The notes beneath the pieces were generated by a model. The model was not told the DNA's origin. It worked only from the letters and a program-made list of their open reading frames with translations, and did no database searches. The translations under genes and the position numbers were made by a program. Positions 1 through 9,852 of a DNA stretch of 64,000 bases are shown in pieces. Position 1 is the first letter of the stretch; each line of letters starts with the position of its first letter. The DNA comes from Chaetomium olivaceum (lineage: Eukaryota; Ascomycota; Sordariomycetes; Sordariales; Chaetomiaceae), in contig JAYWVB010000045.1 of the NCBI GenBank assembly GCA_039881045.1, positions 186,001 through 250,000 on the forward strand, in the 5' to 3' direction.

Positions 1-375
1 GATGCGCACAACTTTGCGCTGATGGGTGAACGGTGGCAGAACGGGGCGAAATATGAGCGTGGAACTAGCATGGCGACGGCCGCCGCCGCGGGGCTGGCAG
101 CCCTACTTCTCGATTTCTCGCGCCAGAGCGACAATAGGGGCACGGACTGGGCCGGCCAGTTGTCCCGGACTTCAGGCATGGTTGCCATCTATCAAGCCAT
201 CAGCAAACCGGCTGGCAGATTCCGGTGCGTCGAGCCCAAGCATTTGCTGATGGGCTACGGTGCTGCTACATCTACTGCTAGTGGCGTTGGCCCAGGCCAG
301 GGTGAGCGGCGGAACTGGGTGAGGTTCAAAATCCAGGACGCAATAATGAAGAAGATAATGGGGATAAATCCGTAG
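1..375 (+). CDS. Subtilisin-like serine protease (S8), 3' end only
   Basis: The reading frame is open from the first base of the window to the TAG at 373-375, so only the C-terminal 124 residues are present. The motif GTSMATAAAAG, with the serine codon at 67-69, is the active-site block of the S8 subtilase family (usual form GTSxAxPxxAG). The proline of the usual block is replaced by alanine here. After it come a helix rich in Ala and Leu and a short polar tail ending in MGINP. Aspartate and histidine of the triad and any N-terminal domains lie outside the window. The gene converges tail to tail on the gasdermin-like gene 40 bases away. In fungi such proteases are known to activate gasdermin-like proteins by cleavage, so the pair may be functional. 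Family assignment is confident; role is inferred. Confidence 0.85.
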   Translation, partial: DAHNFALMGERWQNGAKYERGTSMATAAAAGLAALLLDFSRQSDNRGTDWAGQLSRTSGMVAIYQAISKPAGRFRCVEPKHLLMGYGAATSTASGVGPGQGERRNWVRFKIQDAIMKKIMGINP

Positions 376-417
376 GAGCCAAATGCCTAGTCTGCAATCT
401 CTCTCCCCCGCCAGACT

Positions 418-1395
418 TCAGCACTGTTCTTCGGGTTGTTCCCAGTTACTCGCGTCCAGCACGAGGGCCTCATTTAGCTCCTCGTCCTCAATGACGTTGA
501 ATCCCTGCAGGCCGTTGCCCGTCACGACAGCGGCCACGTCCACTTGTTGGCCATCCGAGTCCACACCGAAGGTGGCTCTATGTGTATACGGGTCAATGGA
601 CCAGTCCGTCATCAGGATGCCCTTGTGCACCTTGGCAAGCCGCACCGCCCAGACAAAGTCGGATGTCTTTCCCTCCTCCACGTCCTGCGAGTTTTTGCGG
701 CCGACCTCTCCTGTAAGCCCCAATGTGGCGATGATAGGCACGTCACTGCTCACAGTCTCAGTAACATGCACGCCATGCCCTTAGATGGGCTCAACAATGA
801 TGTCCCTGAACTAAAACCGCACAAGTAACGGGTAAGCTACTTACGCCTCGGGTCCTCCCTGCACCACCACCCGCGAGGCCTCTTGAACCAAGCGGCTGCC
901 CTCGCGCGCGACGCGGATCCCCGTAATCATGAAGAAGGACCAGCTCGCCCGGTCGCCAACGTAGCCCTTCAGCTCGGCCGTCGTCAGACAATCGTCCACA
1001 TAGCGGCGGTTCGGTTGCACGAAATACGTATCCAGCCGGCCGTACTTCTCGTGCTCCGAGACGGAATGTTCAAACGCGAGTTGGACGCTTGCCTTGACCG
1101 TGAGCAGGCCCATTGCGACGGCGAGCGGCGCACCCGCCGCGATGCCGAACCCACGGCTAGTCTCGTGCGTGATGTCCCACGTAAAGTCTATGGTGCTGGC
1201 CCGAAAGACTTTCATCCGCGTGGGGAAGGGCAAAATGGCGCCAGAATTGATGGGAAATTCGAGGTGCTTCAGGTCCGGGACGCAGTGGCCCAGGGCGATG
1301 GGGCAGCTCGTGTCATCGCCTCGGCCGGCGAGAATAGCGGTTTCGGGCCCTGGGGGATAATGCGTCTGACGGAGTTTGAACCATACCTTTTCCAT
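418..1395 (-). CDS. Gasdermin-like pore-forming protein (RCD-1/HET-Q1 type), two exons
   Basis: I read exon 1 as 1395-845 and exon 2 as 745-418, with an intron at 746-844 (donor GTAAGT), giving 292 residues. The start is the ATG of MEKVWFKLRQTHYPPGP. Features that recall fungal gasdermin-like proteins are the N-terminal WFKLRQTHYPPGP block, the GHCVPDLKHLEFPIN segment, the WSFFMITGIRVA strand in the middle, and TSDFVWAVRLAKVHKG before the C-terminus. Length also fits (HET-Q1 is about 280 residues). Fungal gasdermins are held inactive by a C-terminal tail of roughly 5 kDa and form plasma-membrane pores after its removal. Here 49 residues follow a phenylalanine in HRATF, close to that size. The gene lies between a subtilase gene and an NLR gene. 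The family call rests on pattern recognition, not on an alignment. Confidence 0.68.
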
Positions 1396-2258
1396 CCTCA
1401 CTCTTCTTTGTTTTTCTTTGTATTTTAACTCGTTTAACGGGGTAGACAATGCGTCCTTTGCTCTGTTCCTCCTCTTTCCTCTCGTAGGGGAGGAGCTCAG
1501 CTCAGCCAGCTGCCTCATGCGGCGGGCATTCGCGGCTCTGGCTGACCCCGCACCAGAATACATGGACAGTCGTCCAATCATGATCAGTGGAGCTTTTGTT
1601 CCTTTTGTAGTCCTCAGAATGATAGCCATTATCCGGCCTGGCATACCATATAGTGAATGGCCTGCCTCCAGTCTCTACCGAGGAAGGGGACAACGTCTGT
1701 TACCCAGCATTCCGGACGTTGGAGAGTGACATATTCCTCGTGAGAAGCAGGAAAGAGAAAGCATCTCGCGAAGCATCGCGGACAATCGACTTCATTTGCC
1801 GCACAGCCGCCACCAAGATCGCCGAGCTGCCCTACATGCTGACTAGTTATTGACGCCGTCTGGGGTGCAGAGGTGGGGCCCTCTCCTTTATCTCCAACTT
1901 GCCTGCCGCCGGGCGGCGCCGCAGTCTCTCCGGGCGAACCTCTACTCAAGACCATCTCGGACAATCATGCCGCATTATTCCGCTTCGTCGCGCCCTATAC
2001 CAAACCTGCACCTCTCTCTCCCGGCTAAATATATCTTATGTTGCTGCAACTACGTCACACCTGGAAGATGGATATTCCGTTTCTGATCGAGGCCGACGAC
2101 CGGCGGCTAGCCTTAGGTAAGTGGCGACTAGTGTGAATAACTAAGCATTGCGTTAGGGGCGAAAAGTGAATCGTATAAAGCAGACGCGGCTCCCAGGCCC
2201 TTCACTTAAACAAAGATAATAAAATATATGAGACATTACAGCGATTGTAGAAAATCCA
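1396..2258. other. Intergenic, gasdermin-like promoter side
   Basis: This 863-base stretch separates the start of the gasdermin-like gene from the stop codon of the PNP-NACHT-WD40 gene. Both are on the minus strand, so it should hold the gasdermin-like promoter and the NLR 3' UTR. Open frames inside it (for example 1629-1964 minus) look non-coding. I see no repeat or RNA gene. Confidence 0.6.
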
Positions 2259-5200
2259 TTACTCTATAAAAGCAAACCGAAAAAACGTCACTCGGCCAGA
2301 GCTATGTCCTAGAACGAGTGTATGACCATGAACCGCCACACATGTTGCCCGATAGTCAGCGGGAAGCCAAAGAACACGCTTCCCATTTATTGTGACCCAA
2401 TCGTCGTCGACGAAGAGAAAACCACTGACGGGTTTCTGGCCTCCAGAGCTGCTTGAAGCTTCTGAATTTACGGTTATGCTCAGCAGCCCTCGGTCTGTCT
2501 CGAGACATTTACCGTCCGGCGAGAACGCCACTACGTTGACCGAGTCGCTATGCCCCTTGAGCGTCTGCCGGTGCGCGCCAGTCGCCGTATCCCAGAGCCG
2601 GATCGTCCGATCGTGCGAAGCCGACGCAAGCGTCTTGCCGTCCGGCGAGAATGCCACTGCATTGACCGGGTCGCTATGCCCCTCGAGCGTCTGCTGGTGC
2701 GCGCCAGTCGCCGTATCCCAGAGCCGGATCGTCCGATCGTCCGAAGCCGACGCAAGCGTCTTGCCATCCGGCGAGAACGCTACTGCGTAGACCGGGTCGC
2801 TATGCCCCTTGAGCGTCTGCTGGTGCGCGCCAGTCGCCGTATCCCAGAGCCGGATCGTCCGATCGTGCGAAGCCGACGCAAGCGTCTTGCCATCCGGCGA
2901 GAATGCCACTGCGTTGACCGGGTCGCTATGCCCCTCGAGCGTCTGCCGGTGCGCGCCAGTCGCCGTATCCCAGAGCCGGATCGTCCGATCGTCCGAAGCC
3001 GACGCGAGCGTCTTGCCATCCGGCGAGAATGCCACTGCATTGACCCAGTCGCTATGCCCCTTGAGCGTCTGCTGGTGCGCGCCAGTCGCCGTATCCCAGA
3101 GCCGGATCGTCCGATCGTCCGAAGCCGACGCGAGCGTCTTGCCATCCGGCGAGAATGCCACTGCGTAGACCGGGTCGCTATGCCCCTTGAGCGTCTGCTG
3201 GTGCGCGCCAGTCGCCGTATCCCAGAGCCGGATCGTCCGATCGTGCGAAGCCGACGCAAGCGTCTTGCCATCCGGCGAGAATGCCACTACGTTGACCGAG
3301 CTGCTATGCCCCTTGAGCGTCTGCCGGTGCGCGCCAGTCGCCGTATCCCAGAGCCGGATCGTCCGATCGTCCGAAGCCGACGCGAGCGTCTTGCCATCCG
3401 GCGAGAATGCTACTGCGCAGACCGGGTCGCTATGCCCCTTGAGCGTCTGCTGGTGCGCGCCAGTCGCCGTATCCCAGAGCCGGATCGTCCTATCGTGCGA
3501 AGCCGACGCGAGCGTCTTGCCATCCGGCGAGAATGCCACTGCGTTGACCGGGTCGCTATGCCCCTCGAGCGTCTGCTGGTGCGCGCCAGTCGCCGTATCC
3601 CAGAGCCGGATCGTCCTATCGTGCGAAGCCGACGCGAGCGTCTTGCCGTCCGGCGAGAACGCCACTGCCCAGACCGGGTCGCTATGCCCCTCGAGCGTCT
3701 GCCGGTGCGCGCCCCAGTGGTCTCTAATGCCAGCGGTCATTTCGATAAAGGACAACCTTTGCTTCCAGTACCGATTTCTAACCTCGCTCAAAGTTGGGCT
3801 GAATACGAGCGCGGAGCCGTATGTCTGTAAGGGGGCCCGTTCTATGATTGGTCTGTGACTAAATACAAACTTCTCTGCGTCTCTCAACAGCTCAAGAAGA
3901 TAAGGGTTGATCTCTGGTTGTGACTGACTGGATTAGTAACCTGACAATAATACGGCATTGACAACATACCTGAACGGTATGCAGAATCTTTCTTATCGAG
4001 AGTAGCCCACTGGAAAGTTGCCCTATAAGAGACAAGCTCTCAAGCCAGCGGAGGAACCATTCCTTCAGGAATCGAAACACCCTCCCGTCGTCTGTCAATT
4101 CTCCTAGAAACCTGGAGTTGTCGCTGTTCAGGGAGCAGAGATGGTCGGCCCAGAAGACACAAGAGTATCCTATTGGAGCTAGCGGATCTGGGTCAGGGGG
4201 CGCCATATTCTCCGGTTTGAAGCCGGGGTCGAGGTCGTATATGTTGCGTCTTAGCATTGAGAACATCGCATCAATTGAGCGACTGCCAATCTCGGCATGC
4301 CCTTGAGCGGGCCCAGCTGGTTGAAGTCTAGTCGCGTAATTGTCGCCCAGATAGTCCTTCGCGGACTGATGGATTAGGTAGACCGTTTCGTCCTTGATTG
4401 TTAGAAATGAGCCGCATCGGTCCACAATTGTCCGGGGATTACTCTTCGCTGGCAAACCTGCAACTACAATAAGCTCGGAGAGTGACAGAGGCCGATGCAC
4501 AAGGAATGTAACCGCGAGTACATTCTTGCAGCGTTGCCGGTTTTGCTTGTTTCCTTCATCAATCCTGTCCATCATATGACCGTACAAAGCTGTCAAGCCC
4601 GGAGGGATGCTCTGGACGGTCTCGACAGCGTCCCAGCCCTCCACTGAACTGAGTTCTTTGAACACGAGCCCCACCCAGAGGAACGTGTTCTCTGCTCGTT
4701 GCCGGACTTCATGAGAGACCTCAGCCAAAACGCGGTCGTCGTATCCTTCCCTGTACTTGAGCTCCATAAGCTTGTGGTTGATGTATGCATTGACAGGTTC
4801 TTCCAGACGCTGAGTATCTAGCTCGACAAGGGAGTTGGAAGGGTTGAAGGAGTCAACGCTCTGTTCCTTGAGCCCAGCGAGAAGGTCAACTTCTGGACGG
4901 CTAGAGAGTAGCCATCTCACCTTCTGGGAGAGGTTGAGGGAAGTCGAAATGAGATGGATGAGGTCTGACCGCCGGTGCGCGCACTCGTCAAGCGCATCGA
5001 CCGCGAGATACACAGGTGACAACTGAGGATCCTTCAACATATTCCGAAACGCCTCGGACAGGGCGATGAAGGCATTTTGATCCCTGAAGAGATCCGCGCC
5101 TGACTCTTTGTACTTCTGAAGTAGATGGAATATGAGGCATGGCTGCTGAAGAAGAAGAAGCCAGATCAAAGACCTGAGGACGGCGGTGGCGTTGTTCAAG

Positions 5201-7051
5201 GCTGTGTCTGTGCCTTGGCAGAAGAAGAAGGAAAGTGCTGGTGATAGGGCAACAGGTTGATCCGAGAGTTGGCGAATGAGGCCGATCATAAGCATCGTCT
5301 TTCCCGTGCCGGCGTGTCCTTTTACCCAGAGCAATCGACGTGGCGGACGATCGGATCCGCTATCGTCCCAGTTTGTGAACGCTGTATACTCCGGGGTGCG
5401 AAGGATCCACTTGTACGCGTCATCGAGCAGCTCATCCTTACTCTTCTCGATCCGCTCCATATCGTGTTGCGGATCAACGACGCGGAGATCTCTGCGGCAC
5501 GCTGACTCGATATCATCCCTATGGGCGTCCTTCTGCGACGAGATGAAGTCCCAATGTGTCGTTGGAATAGTGGGAATCACTTCCAGCAGTTCCCTTGCGT
5601 ATGCGGCCGCCGTCGCAGCGGCATAGTCCTGCCATACTTTGTCCTTATGGGAATCTGAGTAGTCGCAAATGCCGCGAATCGGCAAGCACCGGACGTTGTC
5701 CATCATGCCTGCTGCCTCCATTTCAAAACACAGTGCTGAATGCCGCCCAGCAATCTCATCTCGTTCCTTTCCGTTTCTCATGACTCTGTTGGCTGAAGCG
5801 ATGACTCCGTAGTGGATCTGAGGTTCGTCAGAGCGACGACCGGCTCGTGGCTGCAGCTTATTTGGATCGCAGTCATCACATGTCGGCGCACCGAGATGGT
5901 GGTGTTCGTAGGAGGCCTGGAAAAGGCGATCGAGGTGATCTGGACGCGAGAGGTTTGGGAGTCGGCTTCGTAAGAGGCCTGCTATTCGATCGCTGGCCTG
6001 GTGCGCCACATACGTCGATTGTAGAGTGGACACGGCCGAGTTCAGCAGCGGTGCAGGAGTCTTCGGGATGGCTGTTTCTTGAAAGCGGCCGTCCCCGAGT
6101 GCCTTGCCCATGTCATACTGTATCACCTTTGTACCGACGACTACGTCGCCCAGGTACAAGTCGGCCTGGCTTGGGCATCCGCCGGCGATACCGACCATCA
6201 GGGTGGCACGAATACTGGGAAAACTTCGCTTCAGGTTTGTCGCGACAATTGCAGCGTTGTTCGTCCCGTATTGCCCAGGCAGGCACGCCATGACGACGTT
6301 GTGTCGGTGGATGCGTCCCAGCACGTAGGTGTTGTCATCGCCGGCTATGCCTGGGTGTGGTAGGTGTTGCTCATCCAGCATGGCGCGAGATGCCGCCAAT
6401 TCCAGAGGAAGCGCACAGATCCAGGCGATTGTGTAATCTCCATACGCAAGGCGCATCGTCATCTTGGGCGCTCTGGGAATTCTCGCCTGGCCTTCCTCCA
6501 CCAGCCTCCTCACATGGGTCTGTCGGTTGGTCGGGTTATGGAGCTCGGCCGGGATGTTGGTGTCAGGAGCAACGCCTCGGTCTGCATTGTCCGTCTCAAG
6601 GCTGTCGTACGCGGCGTTCCACAGTCTCTCGGACACGGAAAGGACGGGGGTCAGTTGCTCTGTGGATTCGGTCGACGGTGGTTTGGGTGCGGATTCGGCG
6701 GGCAGAGCAGGAGGCAGTGCTTGCGATGCTGCGGGTGGCTGGTGATCGTTGGGGAGTCTCGCATCTGTGCGGGGTTGGGCGGCCTTCGCCGCTGCGGCAG
6801 ACGGGGAGGGAGGTGTACACGACTCTGTCGCGACAATGGAAGGCGCTTTCGATCCGTGTTCTGCATTTCCCTGATCGGATGACCGGATGTCTGCCGGAGA
6901 ATTTCAGTTACGGGAAGCCTTGCGATGCGAGGCAGAGTCTCAACATACCCGTCGACAGCGTGGCAGACGGAGCCGGCGAGGCTGCACGACGCCGCCCGAA
7001 GAGCTTCTTCAACCACTTCTTCCGCGATTTCGGCTTGTATTCAGCAGACAT
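2259..7051 (-). CDS. NLR (STAND) protein: basic N-terminus, PNP_UDP phosphorylase domain, NACHT, WD40 repeats
   Basis: Three exons (7051-6949, 6890-3970, 3911-2259) with two 58-base introns give a 1558-residue protein with frame kept throughout. Order: a short basic segment (KKWLKKLFGRR); a Pro/Ser/Ala-rich linker of about 120 residues ending SVSERLWNAAYDSL; a nucleoside-phosphorylase-like domain (YTIAWICALPLELAAS, GIAGGCP, ICDYSDSHKDKVWQDYAA); a NACHT NTPase (Walker A GHAGTGKTML, Walker B YLAVDALDECA, then RWLLSSRPEVDL); winged-helix region; nine complete 42-residue WD40 units plus a partial tenth; and a conserved C-terminal cap (VLWLPADYRATCVAVHGH). This is a common architecture of fungal NOD-like receptors, cytosolic sensors of non-self whose repeats bind the ligand. 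The long frame upstream of the PNP domain starts only at a GTG, and splicing to the ATG at 7051 gives the better N-terminus. Neighbouring gasdermin-like and protease genes suggest a cell-death role. Confidence 0.9.
2511..3707 (-). repeat. Tandem 126-bp WD40 repeats, nine full copies and a partial tenth
   Basis: Full units occupy about 2574-3707 and a truncated unit 2511-2573. Each 42-residue unit runs from H(R/Q)QTL(E/K)GHS to LWDTATGA. At the protein level only unit positions 2, 6, 10, 11, 13, 14 and 29 vary; the rest is invariant, and DNA identity is correspondingly very high. Such homogeneous repeats with a few hypervariable sites are known in the HET-E/HET-D/HET-R (NWD) family, where unequal recombination exchanges units. 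Copy number in the assembly could be collapsed. Confidence 0.95.
6891..6948 (-). other. Intron 1 of the NLR gene
   Basis: The donor GTATGT follows an exon ending in phase 1, and the acceptor CCGGCAG restores the frame that leads into the proline-rich linker. Without this intron the frame of the basic N-terminus stops at CLASQGFP and the linker frame has no ATG. Confidence 0.75.
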
Positions 7052-7934
7052 GGTTCCGATGGGGATTCTTGTCGAGAAAGAAGAGATCCTATGCAACGGT
7101 AAAACAATGTGAAGTCAACAGCTGCATCTCGGGCGGTTATTGCGGGGCGGAGCTGAAAGATGAGGTGAGGCTGGCCTATATAGCGGTCGGCCGTCCAAAA
7201 GAAAGCTGTGGCGGTGCTATTAACGAATGGTAATAGAGCAACTCCGTACTTCCTCTTCATTTGCGAGACAAACGGCGCAAAGTCTTCTAACGGTAACTGT
7301 GAAGCCCGCACCACGGACATATCGGGAGCATCAGTAACACGATCTTCTGATCCTGATCCCACGCACCAAGGCCCGCGAGTGGAGCAACCAACGAAGGAGC
7401 AAGCATGCCTTTTCCACCTTGCTCTCCGCTTTGGAGGTTGTGGGCCCAACCGATGCGGCGCGCGCCGTCCCGCGCTTGTTGCTGTCGCAGTTCCCGAAAA
7501 GATCAGATGTGGTCGTTCCCGATCATGTCAGCAGGTCGCTTCGAAAGACCCCCGATCGGATCGATGCGCCGTGCCCCACAGTGGGGCTACTGCGCCGCTG
7601 CGCCGCCGCAACGGGCCGGAAAGACCCGCTAAGCGCGTGGGACGCCAAAAAGTCGGATTGAGAGACTTTTAGTCTCCAAAAAAGAACAGACAACACCAGG
7701 GATTCGCTGGCCACCGACCCAGCTGCTAATCTGGCTCTCACGAGTTTGACTAGGGGAGAGCGGACGGGATCCCGTACTTCCTCGTGGATATGGTCGTATG
7801 TGATAGTCAGGCTCGCAAGAGTGTCTTTTAGAGCGGATGGCTTGAACTGTGGCCCGTTTCTAAGGAGGGAAAACATCCGGTGGGAAGTCACGCTCGATGA
7901 GCCTCGCTATGTTTACTAATCACCTAATTAACTA
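7052..7934. other. Intergenic, NLR promoter side
   Basis: This 880-base stretch lies between the NLR start and the transposon's left end. It holds a TATA-like site (7177-7182). Short open frames (7208-7672 plus, 7523-7891 minus) show no recognisable protein. I see nothing else. Confidence 0.55.
7177..7182 (-). promoter_or_regulatory. TATA-like element upstream of the NLR
   Basis: The sequence TATATA, within a CTATATAG palindrome, lies about 126 bases upstream of the proposed NLR ATG at 7051, a reasonable distance for a fungal core promoter. Function is inferred from position only. Confidence 0.4.
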
Positions 7935-8012
7935 ACGTAATCTATCACCTTTCCGGCCACACCACCTTTCCGGCCACTTTCCAGCCCCGCACCCCACCAC
8001 GTCCACTTTGGA
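7935..8012 (+). repeat. Left terminal inverted repeat
   Basis: Matches the reverse complement of 9790-9850, with an internal 17-base tandem duplication (around 7957-7973) that the right end lacks. Confidence 0.9.
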
Positions 8013-8043
8013 TGCACCTTACCATGCCATCGTACCCGGCAAA

Positions 8044-9731
8044 ATGCCAAAGCCTTTGCAGCACGAAGAGCGGATCCAATTAGCACTGGAGGCCTTACGT
8101 TCAGGCGAAACCCAAAGCATTCGCAAAGCTGCGGCTGCATTTGATGTACCAAGGGCGACTCTCCAAGAACGCGTCAAAGGGGGTGCTACGCGTCAACAAG
8201 CGCAAGTCAAGAACCGAAAGCTACACCCAACTGAAGAAGCAGCCTTGATTCAATGGATCGAGTCACTGGACGACCGTGGTATGTCGCCAACGATCAGCTA
8301 CATTCGACAAATGGCCGATCTTCTTCTCCGCGAGCGTGGAAACTTGATGTTGCTCGACGCGTCTATCGCAACTACCCCGGTCCCTGCAATGACTGTTGGC
8401 GAGAACTGGGTTCATCGGCTTCTTGATCGGCATCCCCATTTGAAGACGAAGTATTCAAGAAAGTATGACTATCAGCGAGCCTTATGCGAAGACCCAGAGA
8501 AGATTTCAGCGTGGTTTGCACGGGTGCAAAAGACGATCAACGAGTACGGAGTCCTCGACGTGGATATCTACAACTTTGGCGAGACCGGCTTCCAGATGGG
8601 TGTTGCAAGTACATCTAAAGTGGTTACTCGGTCTGACCGACGGAACCGACCTGTTGTTATTCAGCCAGGGAACCGAGAGTGGACAACTGTCATCGAGTGC
8701 ATTAACGCATCTGGCTGGAGTGTTGACCCGATGATTATCTTTGAAGGGAAAGTCCACATTTCGTCGTGGTACGACGGCTCAGTGCTGCCAAAGACATGGC
8801 GTATTGGAGTCAGCGATAACGGCTGGACAACCGATGAGCTTACCTTCGAGTGGCTTCGAGAAGTCTTCGAGCCACAAACCCGAAAACGGACTGTTGGTCG
8901 ATATCGGCTTCTTATTCTCGATGGTCATGGAAGTCATTCGACGCCTGAATTCGACAAATTCTGTACTGAACATCGGATCCTTACAGAGTGCATGCCTCCG
9001 CACTCGTCGCACCACCTCCAGCCTCTTGACGTCAGCTGTTTCGCTGTGCTGAAGCGAACGTACGGCGACCTTGTCAAAGAGATGATAGCACTCGGGGTTT
9101 ATCACATCGACAAAAACCAAGGTTCCTCGAACTGTTTCTTGAAGCTCAGAAAAAGACGTTCAGCACAAGGAACATCGTAAGTGGCTTTAGGGCTACAGGG
9201 CTCGTGCCTCTCGATCCAGCTCAGGTTCTTTGTCGGCTACAAACCAGGATACGGACACCGAGTCCCCCTCCTACCCCCATCCAACCGCCAAGTCTGCCTC
9301 TCAAAACGCCAGTAAACATGGTCGAGCTTGACTCTCTCCAGAGGAAACGCCAGAGAGAGATAAGCCCAACAGATCAGGCGCTTCAGAAAATCATCAAGGG
9401 CTGCCAGATGGCGATGCACAATGCTACTCTTTTGCAGGAAGAGAACTCGCGACTTCGAGCTGAAAATGGTCGACAAAAGAGAAAGCGGGCACGCCGAGCT
9501 TTCATTCAAACAGGAGGGACTATGACGATTGGAGAAGGGATGACACACATCGAGGCCTCCCAGAATGCTCGTCAGAAGGGTCAAGGAAGCCAGGAAGCTC
9601 GTCGAGAGGTCGAAGAAGGAGAGGTGGGGCCATCGGACACGACCGCGCCAAAGGCACGAAAGCGTGCGCAGCCGAAGTGCAGTGTTTGTGGCTCAATCGA
9701 GCACAACGCCAGAAAATGCCCATGTAAATAA
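8044..9731 (+). pseudogene. Pogo-family transposase, frameshifted and lacking one catalytic Asp
   Basis: The first part (8044-9180) carries a pipsqueak-type HTH (IRKAAAAFDVPRATLQERVKG), a CENP-B/Tc5-like HTH (VGENWVHRLLDRHPHLKTKYS) and most of the DDE domain. The second part (9204-9731, in the next frame) carries the end of the domain (GLVPLDPAQVL), a coiled coil (LLQEENSRLRAENG) and a CCHC zinc knuckle (CSVCGSIEHNARKC). The frame breaks near 9119-9125 at CAAGGTTCC. The first catalytic position, normally YNFDETGF, reads YNFGETGF (GGC at 8578-8580). The other two aspartates are present (LLILDGHGSH and HHLQPLDVS). The longer frame start at 8008 is only a TTG, so I chose the ATG at 8044. Confidence 0.88.
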
Positions 9732-9789
9732 GGACTCGAATTATGTAGATTGTATTTCGAATAGACTCTCTTTTGCGTTGTGGGGTGTT

Positions 9790-9850
9790 TCCAAAGTCGA
9801 CGTGGTGGGGTGCGGGGCTGGAAAGTGGCCGGAAAGGTGATAGATTACGT
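9790..9850 (-). repeat. Right terminal inverted repeat
   Basis: Reverse complement of the left repeat without the 17-base duplication. The outermost bases are followed by the TA target duplicate at 9851-9852. Confidence 0.9.
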
Positions 9851-9852
9851 TA

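Larger units (their letters stand above)
7935..9850 (+). mobile_element. Pogo/Fot1-like DNA transposon, inactive, with terminal inverted repeats and TA target duplication
   Basis: The element is about 1.9 kb, flanked by TA on both sides (7933-7934 and 9851-9852). Both ends start ACGTAATCTATCACC as inverted repeats. The right repeat is 61 bases (9790-9850). The left repeat is 78 bases (7935-8012) because a 17-base unit containing CCTTTCCGGCC is tandemly duplicated; apart from that there is one mismatch. Inside is a single transposase gene of the HTH_psq, CENP-B-like HTH and DDE_1 superfamily. Insertion at TA and this domain order are typical of the Tc1-mariner/pogo group. The first catalytic Asp is lost and the frame is broken, so it cannot move by itself. 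Confidence 0.9.

Noticed and set aside
1629..1964. Minus-strand frame of 111 codons upstream of the gasdermin-like gene
   Set aside because: No domain and no splice link; the gasdermin-like ATG at 1395 gives the expected N-terminus.
2550..3858. Long open frames opposite the WD40 repeats (up to 426 codons)
   Set aside because: They are antisense shadows created by the repeat unit being a multiple of three; the protein is a repeat of Arg/Pro-rich text without domain meaning.
8008..8043. Transposase start at 8008
   Set aside because: It is a TTG inside the left inverted repeat; the ATG at 8044 opens the HTH domain.
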